Origin: Olsenella sp.
Lineage (GTDB): Bacteria; Actinomycetota; Coriobacteriia; Coriobacteriales; Atopobiaceae
DNA: 64,000 nt
Direction of reading: 5' to 3'
NCBI GenBank assembly: GCA_022648325.1
Contig: JALCMG010000004.1
Coordinates: 124,001 to 188,000, forward strand
Part shown: positions 1 through 8,558 of the stretch, in pieces
How positions within the stretch are numbered: position 1 is the stretch's first letter
Layout of the letters: each line of letters begins with the position of its first letter
The notes under the pieces: generated by a model
What the model was told of the DNA's origin: nothing
The model's input: only the letters and a program-made list of their open reading frames with translations
Databases searched by the model: none
Translations under genes and position numbers: made by a program

Positions 1-1144
1 GCACGTAGACGGCATCAAGCTCCTCGGCAGCCTGCACGAATGCCTGCTCGGCGCGCTCGGCAAGGTCCTCGTCGCCCTCGGAAGCATCCAAGAGCTCCTC
101 TCGCAGCTCGGAACCGCGCTGGTTGAGCCGCTCCGCTCGCTGCTGTCGCATGGTCGAGAAGGCACCCATGAGCTGCACCGAGAGGTAGTGCGCAACGGAG
201 TCGAGAAGCCGGGCGTCATCGGCATCGAGGGGATGCGGTCGCGACCAGCCAACCTCGATAATCGCTATCACGTGGCCGCCAAACCACACCGGCACGGCAA
301 AGAAGCTCGAAAAGGGCGGCAGCAGCCCCTTGCTTATTCGGAGTATCTCCCGGGTGTCCTCGTCGACGACCTCGCTCACGCGAATCTTGCCCTGGCGCAG
401 CGTCTGCGGGTCGGGCGGCTTCACGCGCAGGCGCAGCGCGTGGCCCGCACGCGTGGCGAGGGTCTCGACCGACTTGCCGTACGCCATGAAGTGCGGCACG
501 CGCGTACCCTCGAGCGACTTCGAGATGCCGCGCAGGTGAAAGCCGTCGGACTCGGCCAGGTAGACGATTGTCGCGTCGGCGTCCATCGTCTGCGTAATCT
601 CCTCGAGCACGCGCGAGAAGAGCGTGCCCACGTCGCGCGAGTCAAGCGTGTCAAGGACGATGCGCAGCGCACCCGCAAGTCGCTTGTTCGCGCGGCGCAG
701 GTCGTCGAGGTCCCTCTCGCCCTGACGCTCCTCCAGGCTCCCGCTCTCGGCCGGGAGGGCCACCGTCACGTATGTCTCGCCCGCCGCTTGGACGCGATCG
801 CAACGCACCCGCAGGCGCATGGGCTCCCCCTCGAGCGACGCCATGGTCACCACCGAGGACGTCCCGTCGACGGGGAACGGCAGCGCGTCCTGCGAGAACG
901 GCGCCTCCGGGTCAAAGCTGCCTGCCGGCGGGAAGAGCGTGCGAACATCCGCACCCACGAAGTTCTCCCCCTCGCCATGCGGAAGCAGGGCCGACGCCTG
1001 CGCGTTGGCGAGAAGGACCCTCCCCGCCCCGTCGAAGACCACCACTGCCTCCGAAGTGAGCTGCAGAAGACGCGCGAAGGTGGCGGCGAGGCTCCCCTCG
1101 CCTATCCCCTCCACGCGTCGGGTGCTCAGTGCGTTCTTAGACAC
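1..1144 (-). CDS. PAS/GAF-domain sensor protein (C-terminus outside window)
   Basis: Signal-sensing protein. The frame stays open to the left edge, so about 381 codons are seen and the output domain is missing. I start it at GTG 1144, which has an AGGGAAGG-type ribosome site about 9 nt upstream. Residues ~20-130 look PAS-like (EAVVVFDGAGRVLLANAQA). Residues ~145-168 form a charged helical linker. Residues ~170-325 look like a GAF domain (SRVLEEITQTMDADATIVYL, and a later PVWFGGHVIAIIEVGW strand). An Arg/Glu-rich helix follows and may be a coiled coil leading to a kinase or phosphatase. No transmembrane segment is seen, so it is probably cytosolic. Ligand and output are unknown. Confidence 0.7.
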   Translation of the reverse strand, partial: MSKNALSTRRVEGIGEGSLAATFARLLQLTSEAVVVFDGAGRVLLANAQASALLPHGEGENFVGADVRTLFPPAGSFDPEAPFSQDALPFPVDGTSSVVTMASLEGEPMRLRVRCDRVQAAGETYVTVALPAESGSLEERQGERDLDDLRRANKRLAGALRIVLDTLDSRDVGTLFSRVLEEITQTMDADATIVYLAESDGFHLRGISKSLEGTRVPHFMAYGKSVETLATRAGHALRLRVKPPDPQTLRQGKIRVSEVVDEDTREILRISKGLLPPFSSFFAVPVWFGGHVIAIIEVGWSRPHPLDADDARLLDSVAHYLSVQLMGAFSTMRQQRAERLNQRGSELREELLDASEGDEDLAERAEQAFVQAAEELDAVYV

Positions 1145-1203
1145 GTGCCGCCCTTCCCTCGAGAACCTGATCCCAAGGCGACTGCACCCGCTTACACGAC
1201 CTG

Positions 1204-1635
1204 TCACGGAGTGCAAAGCCCCTCTGCGGGGACCATCGTGAGGCCACTCTCGCGCAGCTTGATGGCAAGCGGCTCTCCCGTGACCTTCACGATGTCGACG
1301 GTTCGACCGCCCATGGGACAGGTGTAAGCGTACTCCACGTTGAGGTCGGCCGAGGCCAGATGGTCGAGAAGAACCCCCAGGCCACCGGGAACGTCGGAGA
1401 CCTCGATGCCGACGACCTGGGCGAGCGTGGCGTCGTAGCCAAGCCCGTGGAGGAGCTCCAAGGCGTCTTCCGAGCGGTCGCAGACGATGCGGATGATCCC
1501 AAAGTCCGTGGTATCCGCAACCATGAGCGCATGAATCTGGGTGTTGTCCGCACCAAGTGCACGGCTCATCTTGGCGAGCCTTCCTGGCTCGTTGGGCAGG
1601 CAGACGGTAAGCTGGTCGATCATCGCACTATCCAC
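1204..1635 (-). CDS. Tandem ACT-domain protein
   Basis: Small cytosolic protein (143 aa) made of two ACT-type amino-acid-binding folds. The first starts at IDQLTVCLPNEPGRLAKMS (the typical 'N.PG.La' turn), and the second contains EVSDVPGGLGVLLDHLA. No catalytic domain is attached, so it is probably an amino-acid-responsive regulatory protein; stand-alone tandem ACT proteins are common in Gram-positive bacteria. I chose GTG 1635 because GGAAGGGG lies 6 nt upstream of it. The ATG at 1623 is also possible but sits too far from that site. It lies 60 nt upstream of the PAS/GAF gene on the same strand and could be cotranscribed with it. The amino acid sensed cannot be read from sequence. Confidence 0.8.
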   Translation of the reverse strand: MDSAMIDQLTVCLPNEPGRLAKMSRALGADNTQIHALMVADTTDFGIIRIVCDRSEDALELLHGLGYDATLAQVVGIEVSDVPGGLGVLLDHLASADLNVEYAYTCPMGGRTVDIVKVTGEPLAIKLRESGLTMVPAEGLCTP

Positions 1636-1755
1636 GGTCCACCCCTTCCCGGTGGTGTCTTGGTGCCAGCACCGGCACTGCGGCCGACAAGGAACTTTGG
1701 CGATTATGGTCTCGCTTTCAGTTTTCACTTTGGTTGCGGGAGGGCTACGAATGCC

Positions 1756-1790
1756 GCATGAGACAAAGGGACAGTCCCTTTGTCTCATGC
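1756..1790. repeat. Perfect 17-bp inverted repeat with 1-nt centre
   Basis: The arms GCATGAGACAAAGGGAC (1756-1772) and its exact complement (1774-1790) flank a single A. The structure lies between the ACT gene and tRNA-Leu. It has no T-run on either side, so it does not look like an intrinsic terminator. It looks like a palindromic repetitive element. Confidence 0.7.
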
Positions 1791-1816
1791 GCAGCCTCCG
1801 AAAACTCCAATCGGCA

Positions 1817-1848
1817 TAAAAACGGGTCCCCCGTTTCTGGGGACCCGT
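1817..1848 (-). terminator. Intrinsic terminator of tRNA-Leu
   Basis: Minus-strand hairpin with stem ACGGGTCCCC/GGGGGACCCGT and loop AGAAAC, followed by a TTTTT run. It begins about 12 nt after the tRNA 3' end. Confidence 0.9.
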
Positions 1849-1860
1849 GTACGCTCGTGG

Positions 1861-1948
1861 TGTCGGAGGCGGGACTTGAACCCGCACGACCTTTTAGTCA
1901 GTCACTAGCACCTCAAGCTAGCGCGTCTGCCAATTCCGCCACTCCGAC
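1861..1948 (-). tRNA. tRNA-Leu(GAG)
   Basis: Cloverleaf of 88 nt with the long variable arm of a class II tRNA. The acceptor stem is GTCGGAG/CTCCGAC with discriminator A. The anticodon stem CTAGC/GCTAG encloses loop TTGAGGT, giving anticodon GAG, which reads CUC/CUU leucine codons. The T-arm contains GGTTCAAGTCC. CCA is not encoded. Confidence 0.95.
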
Positions 1949-1970
1949 GTGCGCCTTGAACGCGAGGAGT

Positions 1971-1998
1971 ATCTTAACACACGCTCGCACGGTGGCAA
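1971..1998 (-). promoter_or_regulatory. Promoter of tRNA-Leu
   Basis: On the minus strand, TTGCCA (-35) and TAAGAT (-10) are separated by 16 nt. The -10 box ends 22 nt before the tRNA 5' end. Confidence 0.65.
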
Positions 1999-2054
1999 GC
2001 GCGAATTCAAAGTTTTTCTCGCGAGTAGGAGAATAGGGCGAGGTGCGCCGAGAA

Positions 2055-2081
2055 GGGCCTCCGGTAATCGCCGGAAGGCCC
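2055..2081 (-). terminator. Terminator hairpin downstream of oppA (system 1); member of a CCGGCGAC repeat family
   Basis: Stem GGGCCT(T)CCGG/CCGG(A)GGCCC lies 48 nt after the oppA stop. The flanking sequence to about 2125 (TTGCAAATTGCGACAAAATC, then CTCCGGCGACAGCC) resembles the palindromic repeats at 37.3 kb and 58.8 kb. Confidence 0.6.
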
Positions 2082-2128
2082 CCTATGTTGCAAATTGCGA
2101 CAAAATCGCGCCTCCGGCGACAGCCGAA

Positions 2129-3934
2129 CTACTTTGCCCAGCCGATGTTCTCGTTGGAGACGGTGAGATACAGCGCGGGGCCGTAGTTGGCGAGGCCCTG
2201 CTTGGTCACGACGACGCCGGGGCCGGCGTACAGGGGGATGAAGCCGTAGGAGGCAAGTGCCTTCTTCTCGGCGGCATTGAGGGCCTTCATCTGGTCGTCG
2301 TGGTCCTCGATCGAGATGATCTTGGCCAACTCGGCGTCGAGGTCGGCGCTGCCCAGGTGCGTGAAGTTGGACGCGGAGTCGGAGCCGTAGATCTGGGGCC
2401 CGTTCCACACGGACGTAGGCGTGGAGGACCAGCCGAAGAGGCAGATGTCCCAGGAGCCACTGGAGAGCGTGGTGGAGAACTCAGAGGAGGGCTTGGCGTC
2501 CTGGTCGATCTTGATGCCGGCGTCCTTGGCCATCTTGATGATGGCGGCGGCGCGGTTCTTCACCGTGTTGGAGTCGCCGAACGTGGTGAAGGAGAAGGCG
2601 ACCTCGGTGCCGTCCTTGGCGTAGTAGCCGTCGTCGTCAAGGGCGTAGCCAGCGTCCTCGAGGGTCTTCTTGGCCGCAGCGGTGCGATCCTCGGCGGTGG
2701 TGAGACTGGTGACGTCGTCCGGCATGTTGTTCTCGTAGCCATCTGCCCACGTGGGGGTAAGCAGGGAGCCGGGGATGTCCTCCTCCCAGTTCACGCCCTG
2801 GAACACGACGGAGCGGAGCGTGGGGATGTCGAGGCACTGCACAAAGGCCTTGCGCACGGCCTCGTCGGCGAGCACGCCACGCGTGGCGTTGATCTCGATG
2901 TTGACGATGGAGAGACCGTCCGCGCGACGGATCTCGGCGTTGTCCATGCTGGAGAAGTTGGAGAGCATCTCCTGGGAGCCGCTCTGGGCCTGGCCGGTGG
3001 CGTCGATCTCGCCGTTCTTGAAGGCGTTGAAGAGCGCCTGGGAGTCCATCTGCTTGTAGGTGACGGACTCGAGCTTGGGCGCGTCTCCCCACCAGTTGGG
3101 GTTGGGGACGAAGGTCACCTGCGTGGTGTCAAATGAGTCCACCGTGTAGGGGCCATATCCCCAGTCCTTGGCGTGGGGGTCGTTGTTCCAGCCGTTGTTG
3201 AAGACCTCGGGGTCGGCAGCATCGGGGTGGATGACCAGGTTGAAGAGGGCCTCGGCAGGATAGACCGGGTTCGAGGTGGTGATCACGACCTGCTTGTCGG
3301 AGTCGCCCTTCTCGACGGACTCGATGCGGTCGTAGCCGTCGGTGGCAGAGGGGGTGTAGTCGGGGTTGGTGCCGTTCATGACAGTCCACACTGCCTGGAA
3401 GGCACGGTAGTCGATGGGGGTTCCGTCGTTGAATTTGGCGTCGGGGTTGAGGTCGAGCGTCAGCGTCTGCTTGCCGTTCTCGTCCTTGGTCTCGGCCTTG
3501 GTCACGAAGTTGGGGTTGGGCTCAAACTTCGAGGCGGTGGCGTCGGAGACGAAAAGGTTGGTGGGCATGTACCAGTCCCACATGTTGTTCATCTCGACGG
3601 TGTTGCCTTCGATAGAGAGGTAGTTCCAGTTGGGGCCAATCTCGCCAGCAGGAAGGGTGAGGGTGCCGCCGTCCTGGATCTGGTCACGGTCGAGGGGGTT
3701 GTTGTAGACCTTGCCCTTCTCGGGAAGCGGCAGCTGGTCGAGCGGCGTGGTTGCGGGCGAGCCGTTCTGGGGCTCGGCGCCGGTGACGTCGGTGCTGTTG
3801 GCGGTACCCGTGGCGTTGGCGTTGTCGCTGGAGGAGGAGTCGGACCCGCAGGCGGCGAGGCCCAGCCCTGCCAGCGCGACGGCGCTGCCGCTCATGCCCA
3901 GGAAGGCACGGCGTGAAAGGTTGGAAACAGACAT
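2129..3934 (-). CDS. oppA: Peptide ABC transporter substrate-binding lipoprotein, system 1
   Basis: Extracytoplasmic solute-binding protein, family 5 (OppA/DppA/NikA type), 601 aa. It captures oligopeptides outside the membrane for the permease. The N-terminus carries a lipoprotein signal with a twin-arginine-like start (SRRAFLGMSGSAVALAGLG) ending in LAAC, where the Cys would be lipidated. A Ser/Asp/Asn-rich spacer follows. Typical family segments are FNDGTPIDYRAF and WGYGPYTVDSF. I start at ATG 3934, with GGGAG 6 nt upstream; the upstream in-frame region has no signal peptide. It is the last gene of system 1, 219 nt after the ATPase gene and separated from it by a hairpin, so it probably has its own promoter for higher expression. 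Confidence 0.93.
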   Translation of the reverse strand: MSVSNLSRRAFLGMSGSAVALAGLGLAACGSDSSSSDNANATGTANSTDVTGAEPQNGSPATTPLDQLPLPEKGKVYNNPLDRDQIQDGGTLTLPAGEIGPNWNYLSIEGNTVEMNNMWDWYMPTNLFVSDATASKFEPNPNFVTKAETKDENGKQTLTLDLNPDAKFNDGTPIDYRAFQAVWTVMNGTNPDYTPSATDGYDRIESVEKGDSDKQVVITTSNPVYPAEALFNLVIHPDAADPEVFNNGWNNDPHAKDWGYGPYTVDSFDTTQVTFVPNPNWWGDAPKLESVTYKQMDSQALFNAFKNGEIDATGQAQSGSQEMLSNFSSMDNAEIRRADGLSIVNIEINATRGVLADEAVRKAFVQCLDIPTLRSVVFQGVNWEEDIPGSLLTPTWADGYENNMPDDVTSLTTAEDRTAAAKKTLEDAGYALDDDGYYAKDGTEVAFSFTTFGDSNTVKNRAAAIIKMAKDAGIKIDQDAKPSSEFSTTLSSGSWDICLFGWSSTPTSVWNGPQIYGSDSASNFTHLGSADLDAELAKIISIEDHDDQMKALNAAEKKALASYGFIPLYAGPGVVVTKQGLANYGPALYLTVSNENIGWAK

Positions 3935-4089
3935 GTTCTCTCCCGTTCTCTCGGATGATACCGGTTCGAAGTGAACCATTAAGGATGGTATCAGACAAGG
4001 CGCGGTTAATAAAATCGCAATGCTATCGAAAGTGCCAAGAAGCTTCCGTGCGGTTGAGCTCACAGAAACGTTCACCGTATGCACAAAGT

Positions 4090-4113
4090 GCGGGCCCGGA
4101 GATCCGGGCCCGC
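4090..4113 (-). terminator. Hairpin downstream of the fused transporter ATPase gene
   Basis: GCGGGCCCGGA/TCCGGGCCCGC forms a perfect 11-bp stem with a 2-nt centre. A short CTTTG follows on the minus strand. It separates the ATPase gene from the upstream region of oppA. Confidence 0.6.
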
Positions 4114-4153
4114 GAGGTTTGCAAGCCAACTTTGAAGAGCCGACTTCTGCTAA

Positions 4154-6178
4154 CTACTTCAGCGAGGTTGGAATGAGGCTCGCGGCTGGGATGAGCTTGC
4201 CGTCGCTGTACACCAGGCGCTCGCGGGTGCGCTCGACCTTGGGGTCGGGAATTGGGATGGCCGAGAGGAGAGCCTTGGTGTAGGGGTCCTGGGGATTGGT
4301 GAAGACCTCCTCGGTGTCGCCGTACTCCACGATCTTGCCGAGGTGCATGACGGCCACGGTGTCGGAGATGTGGCGGATAACGGCAAGGTCGTGCGCGACA
4401 AAGAGATAAGAGATCTTGAGCTGCACCTGCAGGTCCTCGAGCAGGTTGATGATGCCGGCCTGAATCGAGACGTCGAGAGAGGCGATGGGCTCGTCGAGGA
4501 GAAGCAGCTTGGGGCTCGTGGCAAGGGCCCGCGCGATGGCGATGCGCTGCCGCTGGCCGCCAGAGAACTGCGACGGGAAGCGGTCAACGTAGTCGGGGTT
4601 GATGCCCACGAGGTACATGAGCTCGCCGATTCGCTTGTTGATCTTGTTCTTGTCCCAGCCCTGCGCCTCGAGCGGCTCGGAGAGCACGTCGTAGATGGGC
4701 ATGCGCGGGTCGAGCGAGCTCATGGGATCCTGGAAGATGATCTGGAGGTTGCGGCGCAGTTCGCGACGGTCGCGTGAGCTCTTGAGCTCGGATGTCTTCT
4801 TGCCCAGGACGGTGATCGAGCCCTCTTCGGGCACCACGAGGTCCATGATCTGCATGAGCGTGGTCGACTTGCCAGAGCCAGACTCGCCGACAAGGGCCAG
4901 CGTCTCGCCCTCGTGAATGGTGAACGAGGCGTGGTCGACCGCCGTCATGGTCCCCTTGTTCCTGCGGATAAGGCCCTTGCCCTGGATGGGGAAGGTCTTC
5001 ACGAGGTCCTTGACCTCAAGCACCACGGGGCGCTGGTCGCGGGGGACGTCGGCCCACTTGGGCAGGAGAGGCTCGAGCGCCGGATAGACGTCAGCGTAGG
5101 TGAGGTGCTTGTCGCGAATCTCATCCATGTGGTGGCACGAGACCAGGTGCCCCTCCTCCTCCTCGAGCGGCAGGAGGTCTGGCTCGGTCTTACGGCACTC
5201 GTCGGTTGCCATGGGGCAGCGCGGCGAGAAGGGGCAGCCTGCTGGAATGGCGGCAAGCGAGGGCGGGTTGCCCTTGATGGGCACCAGGCGGTGCTCGGCA
5301 GGCATGTGCGGCTTGGGCACGGCACCGAGGAGGCCCATGGTGTAGGGCTGGGAGGGTCGCTCGAACAGCGTGTCGATGCTCGCACGCTCGACAGCGCGAC
5401 CGGCGTACATGACCATCACGTCATCAGCCGTACCGGCGACAACGCCCAGGTCATGCGTGATGAGCACGACGGCGGCACCGGTCTCCCTCTGGGCAACCTT
5501 CAGGATGTCCAGAATCTGCGCCTGGATGGTCACATCGAGGGCGGTGGTGGGCTCGTCGGCAATGATGATGTCGGGGTTGTTCGCGATGGCGATGGCGATG
5601 ACCACGCGCTGGCGCATGCCGCCGGAGAACTCGTGCGGGTACGCATCGAGGCGGTTCTCGGGGTCGGTGATGCCCACGAGGGTGAGAAGCTCGATGCAGC
5701 GCTCGCGCACCTCGTCCTTGGGCATGTCGGGGTTGTGGATGAGAAGCGCCTCGGCGAGCTGGTCGCCAATGGAGAACATGGGGGTAAGGGCAGAGAGGGG
5801 GTCCTGGAAGATCATCGAGATGCGGGCGCCACGGATCTTGGACATCTCCTCGTCGCTCTTGCCGATGAGCTCCTCGCCATCGAGCTTGACCGAGCCCGCA
5901 ACGTGCGCGTTGTCATCGAGAAGCCCGATGAGCGAGAGGGCCGTGACAGACTTGCCCGAGCCGGACTCGCCCACGATGCCCAGCGTGCGCCCGCCCCAGA
6001 GGTCAAAGCTCACGTCGCGCACGGCGTGGACCACGCCGGCCTCGGTGTTGAAGGAGACGCACAGGTTGCGAACGCTCATGACGGGATCGCCTTTTGGCGC
6101 GCCCTTGGGCCCGTTGGACTCGAGCAGCTCGTAGCGAAGCGTGTCGTCCATGGTTGTGGTGCTGTTGGTGTCAGACAT
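4154..6178 (-). CDS. Fused DppD-DppF type peptide ABC transporter ATPase, system 1
   Basis: Cytosolic ATPase of an oligopeptide importer (674 aa), with both nucleotide-binding domains in one chain. Domain 1 has Walker A GESGSGKS at ~70-77, signature FSGGMRQ at ~184-190 and Walker B IIIADEP at ~204-210. Domain 2 has Walker A at ~431-438, signature FSGGQRQ at ~538-544 and Walker B LLLLDEP. Between them lies the OppD-type C-terminal region with cysteines (GCPFSPRCPMATDEC ... SCHH), as in the [4Fe-4S]-like motif of OppD/DppD. The start ATG 6178 has GGAG 8 nt upstream and lies 14 nt after oppC. Such proteins are usually encoded as two genes, as in system 2 next door. Both catalytic sites look intact. 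Confidence 0.95.
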   Translation of the reverse strand: MSDTNSTTTMDDTLRYELLESNGPKGAPKGDPVMSVRNLCVSFNTEAGVVHAVRDVSFDLWGGRTLGIVGESGSGKSVTALSLIGLLDDNAHVAGSVKLDGEELIGKSDEEMSKIRGARISMIFQDPLSALTPMFSIGDQLAEALLIHNPDMPKDEVRERCIELLTLVGITDPENRLDAYPHEFSGGMRQRVVIAIAIANNPDIIIADEPTTALDVTIQAQILDILKVAQRETGAAVVLITHDLGVVAGTADDVMVMYAGRAVERASIDTLFERPSQPYTMGLLGAVPKPHMPAEHRLVPIKGNPPSLAAIPAGCPFSPRCPMATDECRKTEPDLLPLEEEEGHLVSCHHMDEIRDKHLTYADVYPALEPLLPKWADVPRDQRPVVLEVKDLVKTFPIQGKGLIRRNKGTMTAVDHASFTIHEGETLALVGESGSGKSTTLMQIMDLVVPEEGSITVLGKKTSELKSSRDRRELRRNLQIIFQDPMSSLDPRMPIYDVLSEPLEAQGWDKNKINKRIGELMYLVGINPDYVDRFPSQFSGGQRQRIAIARALATSPKLLLLDEPIASLDVSIQAGIINLLEDLQVQLKISYLFVAHDLAVIRHISDTVAVMHLGKIVEYGDTEEVFTNPQDPYTKALLSAIPIPDPKVERTRERLVYSDGKLIPAASLIPTSLK

Positions 6179-6192
6179 GCGTGCGTCTCCGT

Positions 6193-7227
6193 CTACTCGT
6201 GGTCGGACCCGGCTGCGGTTGCATCGGTGGCCGCAGCGGTCTTCTCGTCCTCGTCCTTCTTGGACTCCTCGTCGGCCACCTCACCCGCGGCACGGGAGTA
6301 GGGGTCGAAGGCGTCCCTCAGGCCGTCGCCAATGAGCTGCATGCTCACGCACAGGATGATGAGGACGACCGAGGGGATGAGGACGATCCACGGGGCGGAG
6401 AGCATGGCGGACGAACCCTGAGAGAGGATGTAGCCAAGCGAGGTGTCGGGCGCCTTGATACCCAGGCCCAGGAAGCTGTAAGCCGTCTCGGAGTTGATGC
6501 CGCTGATGACGCCGAGGACCGTGTCGATGACGAGGATCGAGCCAAGGTTTGGAATCAGGTGGCGGACGATGATCTTGATCGGGGGCACGCCCATGTACTT
6601 GGCCGCGCGCACGTAGTCGCGCTCGCGCAGCGAGAGGGCCATGGTGCGCAGCGTCCTTGCATAGCCAATCCAGCCAAAGGCCGTGAGGCCGAGGATGAGC
6701 ATGAGCCATCCCTGCGTGCCGGAGGCGGCGCGCACAATCATGGCGACGAGCAGGAAGCTCGGGATGACGAGCAGCATGTCGAGGAACCACATGCCGATCT
6801 TCTCGCCCCAGCCACGGGCATAGGCGATCGCCGTGCCCACGATGGCGGAGATGGCGGTCGTGAGGATGGCGTAGGTGAGGCCAATCACGAGCGAACGGCC
6901 AAGGCCGTGTACGACGCAGGCAAAGAGGTCGAACCCACCGCCGTCGGTGCCAAACCAGTGTCGTGCGTTGGGGGCAACGTTGATGGCAGCAAAGTCCGGA
7001 TCCGTATAGTCGAACTTGCAGATGAAGGGGCCAAAGATGGCGAGAAGCGCCAGGATGCACAAGATGGTGAGCCCAACCACCGCGCTCTTCTGCCTGAAGA
7101 ACCTGCGAGCGATGAGGCCTCCGTAGCTGATGCGCTTGACCTCGCCGGGGCCGGCAGCGTCGGCCTGGAGCTCGAGCTGGGCGTTGGTGAGCTGCGTGTC
7201 CTTGTTGTTCTGCTCTTCCATTGCCAT
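6193..7227 (-). CDS. oppC: Peptide ABC transporter permease OppC-type, system 1
   Basis: Inner-membrane permease subunit (344 aa) of the binding-protein-dependent transporter family. The N-terminal OppC_N membrane segment is at ~35-60 (FFRQKSAVVGLTILCILALL). The BPD_transp_1 domain follows with several hydrophobic helices. The EAA loop is seen as REREYVRAAKYMG-like residues (LRERDYVRAAKYMGVPPIKI), which contacts the ATPase. The C-terminal tail is charged and rich in Ala/Asp/Glu. It lies 4 nt after oppB and 14 nt before the fused ATPase, so the three genes form one operon. Confidence 0.93.
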   Translation of the reverse strand: MAMEEQNNKDTQLTNAQLELQADAAGPGEVKRISYGGLIARRFFRQKSAVVGLTILCILALLAIFGPFICKFDYTDPDFAAINVAPNARHWFGTDGGGFDLFACVVHGLGRSLVIGLTYAILTTAISAIVGTAIAYARGWGEKIGMWFLDMLLVIPSFLLVAMIVRAASGTQGWLMLILGLTAFGWIGYARTLRTMALSLRERDYVRAAKYMGVPPIKIIVRHLIPNLGSILVIDTVLGVISGINSETAYSFLGLGIKAPDTSLGYILSQGSSAMLSAPWIVLIPSVVLIILCVSMQLIGDGLRDAFDPYSRAAGEVADEESKKDEDEKTAAATDATAAGSDHE

Positions 7228-7231
7228 CCCC

Positions 7232-8224
7232 CTAGCTCATCTTGATGCGGGGGTCCAGGGCTGCGGCAAAGAGGTCCGCGAGAAGGGCTCCCACGAGCGT
7301 GCAGGCCCCCGAGAAGGCGGCGACTGCAACGGCACCGTTGATGTTGTTGTTATTGATGCAGTTGATGAAGTACTCACCCATGCCATGGATGGCGAAGATC
7401 TTCTCCGTCATGACGGCGCCAGTGAAGATGCTTGCGATGGAGAAGGCCACGTTCACCGAGGTGGGAATGAGGCTGGCGCGAAGCGCGTGCTTGCGGATGG
7501 CTTGCTTCTTTGTGAGGCCCTTGGAGCGCGCGGTGCGAACGTAGTCCGCGTGCATCTCGTCCAGCAGATACGTACGCTGGTTCAGGTGATATCCCACAGA
7601 GCTGATGATGGTGAGGACGATCGTGGGCAGAAGGATGTGCTGGAGGAAATCGAGGAACGCGACAAACACGTTGGGCCCGTCATAGCTCGAAAGGCCCGTG
7701 ACGTAGAAGATGCGTTGTCCCGTCTGCTGGTTTATCTCGATGGCAAAGAACACGATGAGGATGGCCAGGACGACTGTGGGGATAACCAGGAAGACGGAGG
7801 CAAGTCCGCTCCAGAACCTATCCTGCCACTGGTACTGCCGCTGCGCCGTGTAGACGCCGAGGCTCACGCCAATCACGATGGAGAGAATCGTGGAGAGGAG
7901 CATGAGCTTGACCGAGGCCCCAATGCGGCTGGAGATCTCGTTGTTCACCGAGTCGCCCGCAGGCGAGAGACCCCAGTTCCAATCGGTCACTATATTGGAG
8001 AGCCAGCGCTGGTAGCGCTCGGTGACCGGAGTCTTGTCGTTGAGGTTGGCCTTGTCGAGAGAAGCCTCGATGGACTCCTGGGACGGTCGAGGCGTGCGCG
8101 ACTCGTAATTCGAGCGCGGACTCATGAAGGCGCACGCGAGGAAGTAGGTAAGCGAGGTCGCAACGAAGATCATCACAACATAGTTGACGATCCTCTTGGC
8201 CAGGTACCCTAGAAATCGTGCCAT
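7232..8224 (-). CDS. oppB: Peptide ABC transporter permease OppB-type, system 1
   Basis: Inner-membrane permease subunit (330 aa), partner of OppC. It starts ARFLGYLAKRIVNYVVMIFV, the usual first helix of OppB proteins. It has a large external loop at ~45-115 and an EAA motif LLDEMHADYVRTARSKGL. I start at ATG 8224 because AAAGGAG stands 5 nt upstream; the in-frame extension to 8425 lacks OppB features. It is the first gene of the system 1 operon, with a structured ~200-nt leader upstream. The ribosome site can pair with a sequence within that leader (see the leader entry), so translation may be controlled. Confidence 0.93.
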   Translation of the reverse strand: MARFLGYLAKRIVNYVVMIFVATSLTYFLACAFMSPRSNYESRTPRPSQESIEASLDKANLNDKTPVTERYQRWLSNIVTDWNWGLSPAGDSVNNEISSRIGASVKLMLLSTILSIVIGVSLGVYTAQRQYQWQDRFWSGLASVFLVIPTVVLAILIVFFAIEINQQTGQRIFYVTGLSSYDGPNVFVAFLDFLQHILLPTIVLTIISSVGYHLNQRTYLLDEMHADYVRTARSKGLTKKQAIRKHALRASLIPTSVNVAFSIASIFTGAVMTEKIFAIHGMGEYFINCINNNNINGAVAVAAFSGACTLVGALLADLFAAALDPRIKMS

Positions 8225-8430
8225 CGAAACTCCTTTGTGCCATTCGCGCAACCACAGAGGAAGCGTGGCACAAGAGCACCCGCACGCCACCCTGGGGGTT
8301 CCGCTCGCCCGAGCTGGGCGGGACGCAGTCCCCCTGGCACAACAAAGGGGACGGAGAAGCCACCGCACAGCCACCCACGTGTCGTGTGCCACGCAACGCC
8401 ATGTGGGGCAGACGCGGCACGACACAACAT
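8225..8430 (-). promoter_or_regulatory. Structured 5' leader of oppB; possible RBS-sequestering or T-box-like element
   Basis: The long GC-rich untranslated leader contains four copies of TGTGCCA/TGGCACA (plus-strand starts ~8227, 8265, 8335, 8387). The copy overlapping the ribosome site (TGGCACAAAGGAG) can pair with CTCTTGTGCCA just upstream. A competing stem GTGGC/GCCAC would release it. An AGGGTGGCG stretch (plus 8287-8293 for AGGGTGG) resembles the conserved T-box core. A large stem, GTGTCGTG/CACGACAC, is near the 5' end. I could not establish a specifier loop. Confidence 0.4.
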
Positions 8431-8435
8431 GGGGT

Positions 8436-8463
8436 AGTCTAGCACCACGACTTGGTTACACAA
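8436..8463 (-). promoter_or_regulatory. Candidate promoter for the oppB-oppC-ATPase operon
   Basis: Minus strand: TTGTGT (-35), 16-nt spacer, TAGACT (-10). It is the best sigma-70-like match in the 334-nt gap. It would give a leader of about 200 nt. Confidence 0.4.
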
Positions 8464-8493
8464 TAGAAAACAGGATGCGAACTAAACGACCAA

Positions 8494-8541
8494 AACGTCC
8501 CGCGCCTGTGACCTTGGGTCGAGACGCGGGCGAAAACGTTC
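8494..8541 (-). terminator. Possible terminator of oppF (system 2)
   Basis: CCCGCG/CGCGGG pairs around a ~20-nt loop and is followed on the minus strand by ACGTTTTGG. The flanks AACGT/ACGTT extend the pairing. The T-run is short and the loop long, so the call is tentative. Confidence 0.4.
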
Positions 8542-8558
8542 GGTGTTTTATGTGACTG

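Noticed and set aside
188..1327. Long plus-strand open frame opposite the PAS/GAF gene
   Set aside because: Composition is Arg/His-rich with no domain, and it crosses two convincing minus-strand genes; a GC-rich antisense artefact.
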